Below, one piece after another: positions 1-12,939 of a DNA stretch of 64,000 bases (position 1 is the stretch's first letter; the number at the start of each line of letters is the position of its first letter). The notes beneath the pieces are model-generated. The model saw only the letters and a program-made list of their open reading frames with translations. It did not search any database and was not told where the DNA came from. This DNA comes from Larimichthys crocea. Taxonomy: Eukaryota; Chordata; Actinopteri; Sciaenidae. The translations under genes were made by a program, and so were the position numbers. Location: contig NC_040018.1 in NCBI RefSeq assembly GCF_000972845.2, forward strand, positions 5,711,443-5,775,442, written 5' to 3'.

Positions 1-2572
1 ATTGACGCCACCTACTCCTCGTGAGGAACCAACTCTGATCTCGGTCTTGGACGGAAACAAGCATTCAGTTTTTGTTTTGTTTTTTTGCAAAATTACTGAG
101 AATTTGTTCAAGTGGATGGAAACACGGCTAGTATAAAAAATACAGATCAGCACGTAGGCTTGGTGGCTGAACAAGCTAGCTATGCAAGTATTACGCACAC
201 AGTCTGTGACTCTACTTCAGTCAGTTCCGCTAATGAGGAGTTTGTTTGTAGCTGGTTTTACTTGTTACCAAAAACAAAACATAAAATATAAAGTATCATT
301 TAGGTTATTGAAGTGGTGTGAGTACAACGTTAGCAATGGTGGCAATTATGGTAAGCCATCTTGGAATGATGCATGAACACAAGTTGGAATAACATGAGGC
401 TTGGACAACCAGAGTCAGTAGTCAGAAGCAGGTCACCCAACTTTTTGTAATGATGGTGGCTGTGTCCTGTGTGACTGAAAATAACAACTTCAAGATCAAT
501 CTGTCTCTGCGAATGGTAGCCATTGTTTCGTCTTCTGAGGTCCACATTTCAAGACATAAAACTTCAAAACAATTTGTCCCATTGAGATGATTTCCAATGC
601 TGCTTTAAAATACAGCTTTCTTTTCCCTGAATTTGCAACTGGTAGTATCCCACAATCCATTGTGGTCCAGTCCTGCCTATGTTTAATGGTGCATTTAAGT
701 GGTCCTTGAGAAATTGCAACGTTAGGAGACATCACGCAACCACATTATGTTTACCAGGTATTTGCCTTCAGGCGGTCATCAGTCACTTGTAAATACATCA
801 CATGAAATGGACCAATGAAAAGCCATTAGAGGATGTAAATAATGGAAGCCAGGCAATTTGTTTAGCCAGCACATGTTGTTAATTATTCCACTCACAGATA
901 CACTGACATTACAGTGGACACTGTATTTACCACTGATAACTTGGATAATTGGTTGTCAGATGTTGTGTGGAAGTAAAATGTTGTGCTGTAAATTCAGACT
1001 CTAACCCTCCCCTACTAAACCCTACTGGTCTTTTGACTCCCATGGACAAAGCTTCACTGTACTGTATATATTGAATCTATAGCTGTTGTTGGTGTAAAAA
1101 AAAATTATAGGAAGTATCAGACTGAGAGAAAGTAGGTTTACCAAAATTGTAAATTTCCACATAATCAGAAAAATACAAATCTTGGAATGCATTGGACAGA
1201 TTAGATTCAACCGTATAATATGATCTGAGGGTGAAATTGGCTTCCTCAATATGGATACCTTAAAAAAAATTTAAAAAAAACTGATAGGTTTATACATCAA
1301 TGGTTTGCCAGCTGGTGTGTAAAATTAACCTGAAAATGTTTTCCCATCATGAAATTTGTGTCTCTGTGTTATTTCTCAATCAAAATGCACAATGAGCGCA
1401 ACCTCTTGGCGATTCCTGAATAATTTAGACTCAAAACTGGCTCATGCTTGCTTCTATCACCTCATCACAGATTCAGTCACGGAAACAGGTCAGCAACCCT
1501 CATCTATAATCCACAAAGAGGGTTCCCCCATCCATTAACACCCTCACTGCTGAATGCATTCAGGACTTAAAAACCCACACAAATTACTTGAGGGGGGGAG
1601 TATACATGTTTGTGAAGGAGGAGGTTGTTGTTGTTGGGGGATGTGATTAAGTTGGGATACATTCAAATGAGATGTCCCTATTTCTAAGCAGCACTGCAGG
1701 CACTTTTCATATATATCATATTTTAAGATCTATCCCATTACCCTGATCAACTTTGGCTAAATTCACTATAAAGCTTCTTCATTCTTGCTTGACTAGGGTG
1801 TAATTCAACACAGCAAACCACTTCATACTCAAAAATCAACCACCAAAACTCTCAAAACAGGAGGCCCAGTCCAGAAGCCCATTGCATCCACCAAAGAAAA
1901 ACAATTTTTATTATGACTTATGAATAATGACTTCCATATCCTGTAATTATGACCTCTGGTATCTGACAGTTCAGAGAAAGACATCTTATGAGAAGCAAGA
2001 TAAAGATCTCAGGATCTTAAAAGAAATCTCTTTTTCCCCCACAATATGAGATTTATCTCATCCTGGTCATGTAATTACGATTAAGATCCGCAATCATCAT
2101 TAGTATATACAGAAATAATAAATACAAAGCTAATTCTGAAATGTGTTTTTTTTTTCTTTTGGTGAATGCAATACAGTTGCAGGTGAAACTGGATAAAACT
2201 TAAGAAGACTTTAAAACTAAAGTAATGATGTGCTATCAGCGGACTGATTAATTAATTAGCCAATTCACTGATCAAACAACCAATGACGTATGGCAAAAAT
2301 TACAATGTAATCAGACAGAATTTGGGGACTTACTCACATGTACAGCAGGTTTGTATCATGAGAAAATGTTTTCATGTTCATCATGTTGACAGCGCTTTTG
2401 TTAAACAGGTTAAATGTAGTGCAGTAACAGAAGAGGCAATGAGACTGTCGGTCCTTTAGAAAGGGATTTCATCATACGGGGTGTTTCTGTTGGAGAAACA
2501 GTTAACCAATCAGCTAATTAAGAATTAAGAATGAAGATGCCATCTTCCTAAAAACCTACCAGGTTTGCTAAG
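1..2572. other. Intergenic stretch, nothing recognised
   Basis: AT-rich DNA with short A and T runs. The open frames here (up to 79 codons) lack splice-site context and resemble no protein I know. No repeat family was recognised with confidence. Confidence 0.6.
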
Positions 2573-2896
2573 TTCATCCATCCATCCATTTGCTGTAAGT
2601 GCTTGTCCTTATCAGGGTGGTGGGGGGCTGGAGTTTATGCCAGCTGACAGTGACCAAGAGAAAACACCCTGGACAAGCCTTCAGTTCATCACTGGGTTGG
2701 TACATAGAGACAAACAGCCATTCACGCTTACATTCACACCTACCGGCAATTCAGAGTCACCAATTAACCTTTTAACCTGTTAATGTCTTTGGACTGTGGG
2801 AGGAAGCCAGATCGCCTGGAGAGAACCCAAGCAGAAACTGGGAGAACGTGCCAACTCCTGGTAGTGAGAGTGCTGACCACTGCATCGCTGTGCCAC
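2573..2896 (+). repeat. Dispersed teleost repeat with 'ccatccatcc' head
   Basis: Begins with a CATC-type head (tccatccatccatttgct). It continues through the blocks 'caccctggacaagcc', 'acattcacacctac', 'ttcagagtcaccaattaac', 'tctttggactgtggg' and 'gagagaaccca', and ends near 'ctgaccactgcatcgctgtg'. These blocks in this order are a widespread fish repeat that I recognise from memory. It is usually met as the tail of a retroelement, but I cannot name its class safely. A worn second copy lies near 12.95 kb. The 72-codon open frame over it is a by-product. Confidence 0.75.
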
Positions 2897-3854
2897 ACTT
2901 GTTGAAAGTCAACTTACAGAAATATTAACAACTCCTATATCAACATATCGGTTTGATAAATGTGAAAGACTGTGGCTTTCAAGTTAACTAAAAATGACAT
3001 TGGCAAGCATTCATCACTCTGTTAGGGCAAAAACAAAACAAACGACCCCCCCTACCAACAGGAAATTGGCTAAGAAGAACACAATGTCAGCCTAGATGAA
3101 TCATTTGAAAGAAACAGGAATTCAGTCTGATTACCAGGCTCAAGGTTATTATCATACAGAAAATGTTCAATCTAATTCAAAGAAGAGAAGCTCTTGTGGT
3201 GTATATGTGGTGTGCATGTAGGTTTGGGTGGAATATCGGGCTTGTTGAAGTGGACATTTCTACATGGAGTAATGAAAGGCTGTTCTTGTTCAAACATGGA
3301 AGCTGTTCTGTTTTTAGCAATAGAGTTGTACTGGATGTGGTTGCTGCTACATTGCACAGCTATAATAAGAATAGAGAAATTTGTTGAATGTTTCTGTTTA
3401 CATAATCACTACCTTTCCTCCACATATACCTACTTTTTCTCCCTCTCTCACTCACAGAAAGAGAAAAGGAAAATGTTGTCTGACAGCATGAAATTCTAGG
3501 ATTGTGACCTTGTTGATTCCTAGTAGTAGCATCAATACAAGACTAGTCCTGCTGGAGCTTTAGATGGTAAGTCAGGGGATCACCAAAATCATGTGGATTC
3601 ATTATCTGGGGATCATGAATGTCTGTAGAAAAAATGTTATAGAAACCCATCCAACAGTTGTATCGACACTTCACTTTGTACCAAAGTGATTGATGAACCA
3701 CTGCCATTATTAGAGCCACTCCTCCAGCGTGGCTTGAAACACAGGAAACCTTGCAAACCTGTGGTAAATCCTGCTTATCGCGAGGGAGGTACAAACCAGT
3801 GTGCGCTGCCACTAAATATTAACACTGAATTCAGCATAATTTGCCAATAACTGT
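2897..3854. other. Intergenic stretch, nothing recognised
   Basis: Overlapping frames of 60-100 codons at 3160-3500 on both strands show no domain, and their codon usage looks random. No repeat was recognised. Confidence 0.55.
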
Positions 3855-4145
3855 CTTAAAGTAGTAGTGTTCAGGATTTACCAATGTAATTGGAGATTGC
3901 AACCCCCTCGCCTTGCCTTGTCCTTCCTATTTCATCTATGAAACAAGCAAAAAAAAAAACAAAAAAAAACATCAAAGGCCCTATTTGGAACCAGTGTTTA
4001 GTTTATTCATTATGTACTGTAGAAACATGAAGGTCTGATATGCTTTCAGCTACAGGAGGGCAGGGTGAGCCAAGGGGTATTCAGTTGGTCGTAACCTGCA
4101 ACCTCACTGCTACATCCTGCAAAATCCAACGTACCGGACTTTTAA
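3855..4145 (+). mobile_element. TTAA-type MITE, copy 1 (degraded)
   Basis: Worn copy of the MITE seen more clearly at 8431, 25649, 48228 and 58453. Shared blocks in order are 'ttaaagtagtag' plus 'aggattta', 'gattgcaacc', 'aaaggccctatttggaaccagtgtt', 'gtactgtagaaacatg', and a terminal 'taccggacttttaa'. The middle has an A-rich expansion near 3950-3970. It is non-coding. Confidence 0.65.
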
Positions 4146-6711
4146 TTAACACAATGTAGTCATGCCAATTCTGTCACACCGTTGCTCTAAGTTTGGCTCT
4201 TTAACAGAAACTTAATGGGAATAAGTCAGTTTGTTATACTGAGGATCCTCTTTAATTGTTTACAATATTCTCAAATGATGATCTGCAGAGGGATTTCACT
4301 GTGAACCTGCTGTCATAAGTTAAATTTTAAAACATTTAGAAACACATCAGCCTGGTTCAAAGCATATAAATAGGGTAGTTGGAGAAACGTTGACAAACCA
4401 GATGTTTCCAGATAGGGAGTGAGAGTGAGTATGTAATTTTCCTATTATAAAGAGATACCAAAATCAAAATGAAATAAAGTGGTAGCATGATTATTAGGGT
4501 AGACAATTATCAAAACCCCCATTATAACATCTGTGTTTTATGAAGAAGCACAAAGCAGCCTGGAGAGTTGTTCATTGAGACACACTGCAATTGTCATTGT
4601 AATAACCATGATGTACCATACGAAATCACATGCTGACATCCAGTAAAATGTTCTGTCAAAGATAATGGCTGTGAATGAGATCAAAGTCCATTTGATGTAA
4701 TTTATTAACCTTTAATGTTCACAAAAAAGTGCATAATTGAACAGATCAAGGGATGATTACTTCTTGTTTCTTTGATGTGCCTCGCAGCTCACCTCACAAT
4801 GTGGATTTATGAATCCTGAATACAGGGAGGGAGCCTAATATCTCGTTCTCTCTCTTTTACAACAGATCGCTCCGTTGAGGCAGGTTCAGACTCGGGTCTT
4901 TTGCAGCTTCTAGCAGAGCTGTCCCCAGTGTGTAGGACAATCAACGACTATTATGGGACTGCTGGCAGGAGAGAGTGTGTGAAAATTTGTGTGTATGTGT
5001 GTGTGAGTCGGGCGGGTGTGGGTGTGGGTGTGTGTGTGCGGTGTGGTAAAAGTTGCAATGTGAAATCCATCAGCAGTGGGAGAAAACTAGCCTGCAGGGC
5101 TTTTGAGGCTTTTGTGAGTTTCCACCTTCAGAAGAAAAAAAAAAAAAAAACTGGCAGCAGAAAACTTAATCCTACTCCTACAGGGCAAGAGGGGGCCCGA
5201 CCAACAAGAAAGAAAGACAGAAGAGAGAAAGAAAAGAACAGAGCAAGTGAGGAAAGTGAGAATTTTTAATGTCAGGGCTTCTGTTTTCAGGAATACAGAG
5301 CTTAACAAATCAAGTATCACACATGATCAAAGTGCAAAAGATTTAAGGGTTTTTTGCCTTCCCATTTTGGCTTTGTGTTCAGAATTAACAAAGAAAATTT
5401 TTTGATAGTGAATAAAAAAAAACATTTATCAATGCGAAGGGACAAAAAGCATTGTAGGTCTGCTATAAATTTACAGTATGACTGTAGGTCAATCTGCTGC
5501 TCACCTGGTCTGGTTGGTCACTATTTTAGTCCAGACTGAAATATCGTCAACTGGTAGTTTAGAGATGTATCTTTAAGGATCTCTTCATGCCATCCTCGAG
5601 AAGAATATAGGAGATGTGAAATATGAAAACTGTCATTAGGTCAAAATTTTATTTTGTCCAATAACTTATTTATTTTTGGTTTATGACCAAATACCTGCAA
5701 AATGATTGGTATATTGGCAGTGCTTTGTGTTTAACAGGCCATAATAAGATAGTGGACATGGTCAACAACAACATTTTAGCATAGTGTTAATGCACATGTG
5801 AGCATTCACTCAAAGCACCATAGAGCTGCTAGTGTGTCTTACAGACTGGCTGTTATTCTACTTTTCAGGTTGAGCCTTCCCTGCAGGCTTGCTCTTCGTT
5901 TCAGATTTCCTGCATGACATTGATATGACACAGATACCTATGAAGTGCTAATGAAATGGCGGTGATTCACAGGCTTTGCCAAAAGACATGAGCGTTTGAA
6001 CACATGTTTATACTGGCAGTGATCTGTAGTTTGTTTATTTTTGGGACTAATTTTGAAAGCCTGCATATGTATCATCTCAGTTGATGCAGTAGTATTTTAG
6101 GTGACAGCTGACACATGTTTTAGTCTGTGAACATCCCAGTTCTGGATCAGCAAAATCTAATCAACAGACATAAGAGGTGGGTGGGAAGTTTCAGGATGGA
6201 AGTTATTTAAGTTTCCCTGTTTTACTATTAAAAATGTGTGCAGACATCCAACATCTAGAGTTACTATACTATACAATACCAAACTATCCTGTTTAAATCA
6301 TCAGCACAAAATAACAAAAGACTGCACACATTCAGAGACAGAGTGTCCAAAACTGTATAAAGGTCCAACTTTACGAGAGAACTACAAAACCCATTAAGCA
6401 CTAAAGTCGGAAATGTCCGATCAAAAAGATTACAATTGTTTTGCTGATACAGAATTTTGCTACCACATCAGTGCTTTGGTATAGTATATAATAATAACTG
6501 TTCTGAATATGCTAGATTATTTGTTTCTATGTTTATTAATTAACTATTTATTTTACCAGGGCAGTCTCCTCACGTCAGATGGCTGCCCTCGTCCTTGCCA
6601 ACATCACCAAGTGCTTGCTCATGGTGGGAATTGTTAGGTCTCTGTTGATAATCTTCTCTTTCTTTAAATTCTGTGTAAATTCTGAGATTTCTTTCAAAAT
6701 ACATTAAATAT
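4146..6711. other. Intergenic stretch with simple-sequence patches
   Basis: No gene recognised. It contains a GT-rich patch at about 4978-5045 and a purine-rich patch (A run then GA-rich) at about 5130-5265. Together these generate a 122-codon open frame (4901-5269) that is low complexity and not credible as protein. Confidence 0.55.
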
Positions 6712-6816
6712 GTTGGAAAGTAGTTGCTAAAAAAAACAGTCACCAGTTTTCAGACAGATCTTTTTGGGGGCGGTCCTAAAGGGTGGCTCGATGACACACT
6801 GAGGCCACCCTGAGCA
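6712..6816 (+). repeat. Unclassified dispersed repeat, copy A, hairpin core
   Basis: Shares a near-identical 48-base core with 58106-58155. It also shares a looser left part ('gttggaaa' then 'tagttgct', and 'caccagtttt'). The core holds an 8-bp perfect inverted repeat, AGGGTGGC (6780-6787) and GCCACCCT (6804-6811), around a 16-base loop. Compared with the other copy, about 55-60 bases between 'tagttgct' and 'caccagtttt' are missing here. I do not know the family. Confidence 0.7.
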
Positions 6817-7945
6817 TACCTCTGCAGCTGTAGCCTGTGCTCTCTTTCCAACCAATTTCCAGCAAATCTTTTTGAAGTTGCTGTTGTAGAAAGAGCACTT
6901 ATGGAGGGACAAAATGCAATGTGCACCTTCCCAGCACTCTAATGAGACCACATTGTGACCTACTGAGTCGAGGGAAGTAAATTGATAATCAGGAGACTTG
7001 TTTATCGTTTACAAAACCGTACGAGCACTTCAGAATGCATTAAAAACCTCTGCGTCAAACCTTACTGAACCTTATTCCCATGAGACAGCGCAGTCTGAAG
7101 CACGCATACACAGGCAGAGGCTGCTTAAGACATAAAATAGTTCACATTGCAGCCTTTCATATGCTACTCCGTTATTATTAACCACTAATAGGCACTCTTA
7201 CATGGTCCAATATAAACACAGAGCCCAAGACCATAACCAGCTATAAGTCCAAACAGGCTGCTTTCTGATGCTAATTTAATACAGGAGACAGAGACAGAGG
7301 AGCTGGGTGAGAGACCACAAGCTAGCTGGTTCCAAAGCAGCGCCAACGTGGTCTTGGAGTCGCTCTCGCCTCGCCACTGAGGCCAATTTGCAGACGTTCA
7401 TTTCCTCCAATCTGTCAGGCACGGCGGTAGGAGCAAGGGGAGCAGGAGTGGACGAGATGGGGAAGTAGTGAGGAGAAATAAGGCTAAATGAGACTCTGGG
7501 GGATTGGAGACCACAGAACAGCTAGCTGAGTCCCCCCTCTCTCTTCCAAAGGTTGGATCTATGAGGTTGCCCTCTCAGGTCTGCAAAACAAAGCAACCTC
7601 TTCACACTGACAGAAAGGGGATTAGCATTCAAGCACTGGTAGCAGTGCCATTACGATCTGCAGGGTAAACTGTCGCTCCTGCAAGCAAAACTGAGCATGT
7701 GGTCTTCTTCCTCCTCGCCTCAGAGGCCACAAACTCACCCAAGAGACATATTTACCCGTTGGTACAAACACAAGGGTGTTACTGTACATCTCATTGGATT
7801 TACTCTGAATGAATGTCTGCAGGAAAAATGAAATGCCTCAAAATTCTCCTTCTCCCTACTCTGCTACTGAGAGATGTTGATCGGTTTTGTTGACAATGTT
7901 GCCTGACTTCATCACCTCAGTAAACAATTTATGTTTGATTTTATT
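6817..7945. other. Intergenic stretch, nothing recognised
   Basis: Mixed composition, slightly more GC-rich at 7290-7760. No exon-like frame or known repeat was recognised. Confidence 0.5.
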
Positions 7946-8095
7946 TTTATTCAGATTATTTTTTGGTCTTTTATGCCTTTAATGATAGGACAGCTGAAGA
8001 TAGACAGGAAGCAGGGGGCAGAGAGAGGGGGAGTGACACGCAGTAAATAGCCGTCCGATGCGGGATTCGAACCGGGGGCAGCTGACCACCCCTTG
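7946..8095 (-). repeat. SINE-like repeat, tRNA-type B box
   Basis: Contains 'cttttatgcctttaatgata', 'ggacagctgaagat', an AG-rich block, 'gagtgacacgcagtaaa' and 'gcgggattcgaaccggggg'. The last is the reverse complement of a tRNA B-box (GGTTCGAATCC), so the element reads on the minus strand. I recognise this arrangement from percomorph genomes. It is truncated and diverged, and it is not a functional tRNA gene because no cloverleaf can be drawn. Confidence 0.65.
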
Positions 8096-8430
8096 ATAGC
8101 ATTTTATTAGCAATAACGAGGTGGGCAACACTAGATTCAGGACTTGAGTTGACATTTTAATGATTGATTCATTGATTTAAGTAATTACCACATCAAATGC
8201 CAAACATTTACAGGTTCCCACTCTTAAATGTGATGGTTTGCAACATTTCATCTTCGAGTTGTCTCGTATCTGAAATATTTTGTTGCATTATTTAGGCTGG
8301 TAGATTTATAGACTAATCCATATTCAAGTGAGGGTCAGTCATCGATTGTTCCACCTTTTTGATTGAATCACATTTGTCCCAATCTGCCCATTGAGACTCC
8401 AACAAGCAAAGCACAACAGATCCTCAGTCT
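8096..8430. other. Short interval between repeats, nothing recognised
   Basis: AT-rich spacer between the SINE-like element and the MITE copy. No open frame of interest. Confidence 0.5.
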
Positions 8431-8791
8431 TTAAAGCAACAGCATGTAGGATTTAGTGGCGTCTCTCAATGTACTTGCTGATTACAACCCCCTTACAGTA
8501 CCTCACCACATCCTTCCTTTTGTGAAGGAGAAATTACAGTGGTCATGAAAACGCAGAAAGGCCCTATTTAGAACCAGTGTTGAACCAGTGTAGAAAAGAT
8601 GGCGGCTCAACATGGCTGGCTACGTGGAAGAGGACCCACATTGTCTGTTGACATAAAAGGCTCATTATAAAGTAACAATTCTTAATTTCACATGATTATA
8701 CACTAATACAAACACAGTCACACATATTATATTTGACTTCTGCCATATTCTGTCGACAAAGACCCCTAAATCTTACACACTGGACCTTTAA
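8431..8791 (+). mobile_element. TTAA-type MITE, copy 2
   Basis: Non-autonomous element of about 360 bp. Its right end 'cttacacactggacctttaa' is the inverted complement of the left ends of sister copies at 48228 and 58453 (ttaaaggtcc then gtgtgttggattta), giving terminal inverted repeats of roughly 17-25 bp. This copy's own left end (ttaaagcaacagcatgtagg) is diverged. Both ends carry TTAA, the target site used by piggyBac-superfamily transposases, so piggyBac origin is inferred. Internal blocks include 'aaaggccctatttagaacc', 'agatggcggctcaacatgg' and 'tggaagaggaccc'. No coding capacity. Confidence 0.75.
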
Positions 8792-8831
8792 TAAAATCAA
8801 CTTGTAGGAGCCACCATGGCTGAGGTCTGGT

Positions 8832-9020
8832 TAAATGAATAGTTTGACATTTTGGGAAACAGCTTATTCAGTTTCTTGCCAAGAGTAACAAAAATTATCA
8901 TATTATTTGATTATTATCAAATCATATTTTTTGTTACATTGTTTCTTTTCATATGGATTAAACTAACAAGATATATAATATGTTATTTAGTGAGCTTTGG
9001 AACCGCTGGTATGAAGATTT
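8832..9020 (+). repeat. Fragments of a common teleost repeat
   Basis: 'aatagtttgacattttggga' with 'cttattcagtttcttgc' at 8838-8880, and 'ggattaaactaacaagatat' to 'ttatttagtgagctttgg' at about 8957-9000, match separate parts of a repeat I know from many percomorph genomes. Its middle appears lost or rearranged. The superfamily is not known to me. Confidence 0.5.
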
Positions 9021-10160
9021 TTATATTTATACATGTATCTTACAATTATATTGATGGCTCTTACTATATATTACATTGTTAGTTATTCCTTTGTAGATTT
9101 CCAGTAATTATGCATGATGATTGACAAGAAATATTCACATTCATTATTCCAAAACATCATTCTAATATCTCATACTGCAGCCTGACGGACTACACTCATG
9201 ATAACTGTTGTGGTTTATTTGTGGCATGTTTCATAAAGCCTTTATTTTTCATGTTTTAATATAGTGGCAACACTAATTCAGAGGATGTGTGCGCAGGGTT
9301 GTGTTGCGCTGACCTTGTGGTTACAGTAATGACATGTTTAGGAGGACGATGGCGCCAGACAGCTCAGTAGACCCCTACCACACTTATAATTCGAACAAAA
9401 TTGTTTCGGTCAGAAGTGTTCAGCACACAGTGGCTTGAATAATACCATATAAAAGCAAACAGTCCAAACGAATGCTGTGGGCCAGAGTGCATGTTTATGA
9501 ATTTTACAGGAATTTAAAGCACCCTGTTGCAATATTAGACAGCGCAGACAGTGTGTAATTACTTTAAATATTCCTCTGAGAGAAGCTGCAGTAGCAACTC
9601 TGAGAAAGTTGAAAGTGAGCAACTTTAAGTTTTGTGACTTGCTCAAGGACACATGGAGAGGTGAGAGTTTCAGGGATCAAACCTGACCTTGCTGATCTCT
9701 TTAACCTCCGCTGCCCCCCGCACTCCCCAGATAAAAGCTCAGAGACATTTTGACACAGAGGCTGAGAGCCTGACTCTCATATTTATGAGTTTGTGGTTTA
9801 ATCAGCTGCAACATCCCATAAAATTCTCTTTATTTATTCCATATCTGATAATCCAAATGAATTATGTCAAGATTATGTTCTTATTTTCTAACATAAAATA
9901 ACTACTTTAAATTGTTTTGACGCTACACTGACTTGGAATCAAGTGTCAGTCCCACTCTGCACCTCCATTCGCCTGTTCTTGTGCTATAACTTGCTCTGAG
10001 TGAGAGCATCCACGAGAAGTACGCAACGATTTACGGCACTGAGTCACACACCACCAACTATTTCAATTATTTTGGTGAAATTGGATCATATTTTCCCTCT
10101 GATGTCTTCTAGCTGCACCGCCTCAACTGATTTATAGATTTTCCTGATGGACAACAAAAT
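9021..10160. other. Intergenic stretch, nothing recognised
   Basis: Open frames of 70-80 codons at 9410-9901 are unremarkable and lack splice context. No repeat was recognised. Confidence 0.5.
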
Positions 10161-10164
10161 AAAC

Positions 10165-10560
10165 TAGATGCTGTTAGCTCAGTTTGTTAGCCGGGCTGCC
10201 TGGATACAGAGCACCAGCGTAGTGTTTGTACCACAGGTGTTTTGGAGCACTTCTAGAAAGAGGAGGTTTTTAAGCATGGGGCGAAGTGGAGCTGGTGTAA
10301 TGCCAGAACCGGAGCTGGGCAAGCAAGCAATATTACTGGGCTCAGCAGCCTCCACGGACGTAACTTGAAGAGGCAAAGAGGCTGGGAGGACGTTGATAGA
10401 GGAAGCTAAGAAGAGAAAATGAGAGACTGCTGTACAAGAGTAAATCTGGGAATGACTTTTAGTCGTTGTCAAGGGCTTTGTGGAATAAATGCTGAAAGAC
10501 AGACACCAAGCTGGGCTTCTTCCTGTTGGACTAGTAAGTATTATTAGCTGGCTGCTATTT
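10165..10560 (+). repeat. Possible dispersed repeat, class unknown
   Basis: The text from 'ctgttagctcagtttgttag' through 'cagcctccacggacgtaact' and 'gaaaatgagagactgctgta' to 'attagctggctgctatttta' reads like a transposon segment I have a vague memory of from fish genomes. There is no second copy in this window, so this is weakly held. The overlapping 66- and 97-codon frames have no recognisable domain. Confidence 0.3.
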
Positions 10561-10780
10561 TAACAATGAGCCAGGGGGAGGTACAGATACAGGTAATTCT
10601 CTGTGGGTTCTTCAAAGGAGGTTAAACAGGTTAAACCAAGGATGAGATGAATCATAAAACAATGTGTTCATTCTAATGCAGGTTGATCATACTGTACCAC
10701 TCATATGCAAACTATTTTAAAATCTGACACAAATAAAAATGATTTCTTTTGTCATAAATGATTGTTTCAGTTTAGATATA

Positions 10781-11084
10781 CAGTCGTCCCTCGCTATAAC
10801 GCGGTTCACTTTTCGCGGACTCGCTGTTTCGAGGATTTTTTTTGTGTAATTTTGCATGCTTTTTTTTACAGTGTACTGTACAGTATGAACGTGCATTGTG
10901 TTCTGCGTCCTGATTAACTAAGGGAGTACTGTACAAAATGCGTGTAAAAAGGTGTATAAAAGTGTGTGGTTAGGGGTTTTACGGCCTTAAAACATGTATA
11001 ATAATTGTAAAACTTACTTCGCGGATTTCGTTTATTGCGGGTTATTTTTAGAACGTATCCCCCACGATAAACAAGGGACCACTG
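10781..11084 (-). mobile_element. Tigger/pogo-like MITE, internally deleted copy
   Basis: The 304-bp element is flanked by TA on both sides (10779-10780 and 11085-11086), the target of Tc1/mariner-superfamily transposases. Left end CAGTCGTCCCTCGCTATAAC and right end (reverse complement) CAGTGGTCCCTTGTTTATCG are Tigger/pogo-type termini. Read on the minus strand it aligns along its length with 21575-22140 but lacks about 300 internal bases of that copy. It is non-coding and non-autonomous. Confidence 0.85.
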
Positions 11085-11086
11085 TA

Positions 11087-12054
11087 ATGACTTAAAGCAC
11101 TCAATTGCTGAATTGCAGCATATTGTGAACTTTAACTGAGCTGAATTCACTTGTCTTAATGTTGATATGATATGTTGATAGTGTTCTTATCAAACCTTAT
11201 GCTTCAACATGTGGTACAGTAATGCGCTGGATGTTTTTGACTTACAGGTAAAACTTAGTAATAGATTTGTATGATGAAAAGTGTTTCTGGGATTAACCCC
11301 TACATTTTCACCATGGCACAACTCTGCCATTATAGACAGCGATTGTGATCTCACCACTGTGTCATTGGTGGAGACTACTCAGCTGTTCTATTTTTGACAG
11401 GAGTCGCATCGAGCAGCACAGAGTAGATCGAGCAGGCCGGAAACCAGACACAGATATGGCACAGAGGATCTGTTTAGTTTTCAAAATAAAATTCCATGTG
11501 CATGTAAAAACAGACACAAGGGAAACTATTTAAATATGTAGACTACAGTACTTACCGATGTTAGAAGCACATAAACCAAGAAAAACTTACCAAATCTGAG
11601 AAAGTTAACAGTCTGGTGGGCATAACACTCGAATCAAAGAAGCCGCATGGAGAATGGACCAAAATATGCCAAAAACTTCCACCTTGCATGGTGTAATTGA
11701 GAGGTTAGAGTGTTACATTTCCTGCAGTTGTGTCTTTGGTCAATATGCCAAAATCAGCTGCTCAGCACACTGTCCTTCATCAGGGATCGGTTTCTTATTG
11801 GTTCACCTCCACCAAGGCAACAAAGGCTCCATTATTTACAAAAACTCATTACATCAGGTTAGTTTATAAGAATTAGTTAATCCAAAAAAAAATAAAAATT
11901 CTGCTTTGCCAGACACCTCTATGGATTTCTTTTGTTTGCTTGTGTGTGTTTGTTTGCCCATTGGCTGCCGCATCACAGCAACTACGAATCCACAGGGTGA
12001 TTAATCCTCATTATCAACGCAGTGTGCATGAGGTAACATTTGGTTAGAGTGCCC
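11087..12054. other. Intergenic stretch, nothing recognised
   Basis: No exon-like frame and no repeat recognised. Frames of 62-71 codons at 11345-11869 are unremarkable. Confidence 0.5.
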
Positions 12055-12190
12055 GCACTGCTGTAGCTCAGGTGATGGAGTGGGTTGTTGCCCATGTATT
12101 CCCATTTCATGTCCTTGCGCAAGACAGTGACCCCAATGTGTGTGTGTTTGTTTGTTGCTTTGGGTAAATGTGTCTGCCAAGTTAATTAAA
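12055..12190 (+). repeat. Degraded SINE-like repeat
   Basis: 'gctgtagctcaggtgatgga' then 'gtgggttgttgccc' resembles a tRNA-derived A-box head. It is followed by 'tccttgcgcaagacagtgac' plus 'cccaatgtgtg' and 'tgggtaaatgtgtctgcc', which match the body of a common fish SINE-like family ('cttgggcaagacactgaacc'). A related body fragment occurs at about 34405-34505. Confidence 0.55.
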
Positions 12191-12939
12191 TTAAAGTAAT
12201 GAGGAGAACACTTTCATTACATTTCACGTAGAGAGAGTCACTGTTGATTAAAAGATCTTGAGTGTGTATGATATGGATGTGTCAGCATGCTCTCTTGTCT
12301 TGTTTCCCCTCTTTGGCCACCTCCTTGTAAAAAAAAAAAAATGTTTTGTTCACGCTGGATTCAGAAGCACAATTATCACTGCAGCCTTGTCTGTCTCTCC
12401 TCTTTAGGCCAAGAGATGAAGCATGAAATGAATTCTGTGGCCAGCGTCGGGCCAGCTGGATTTGAACTGTGCCAACACAATGGTTGGGGTGGGTGCCAGG
12501 ACACTTATTTGCTTTTGCTATTAAGTTGTTTCTCTTGGTGTTTAACAAGTGGTGTCAGCGTAACTTCAGGTTATTATGTCTTCAGGGCTTAACTGTAGAT
12601 ATGTCTGAATTTCAATATTGTGTATTCTTGGTATGCTCTGTTAGAGCCAAACTAAGCATAAATAATAGTGCGGCTTCTGCTACCTTTCTCATAAAATACA
12701 AGAAAAAAGGACATGAGAGGGCAATTTTAATGATTTTTTTTATCAACATAGCATCGACAAAATACAATTATTACATCTTTAATAGTTTACCTCTGTAATT
12801 TAGATAAACAAACTGTTAACTTGCAAATGCAATTTTGGATTTATACATGTGTACAAACATTTGGTTGAACCAAAGTGTCATTTCAGTGTCATATTATCCC
12901 TTTTCTATGTCCACTTAGCTGCTGGAGGTCACTGGTAAC
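12191..12939. other. Intergenic stretch, nothing recognised
   Basis: Overlapping frames of 88-109 codons on both strands between 12282 and 12798 cross an A run and have no recognisable domain. No repeat was recognised. Confidence 0.5.

Noticed and set aside
7946..12190. tRNA-like boxes considered as tRNA genes
   Set aside because: B-box and A-box-like words occur inside decayed SINE-like elements. No full cloverleaf can be formed.
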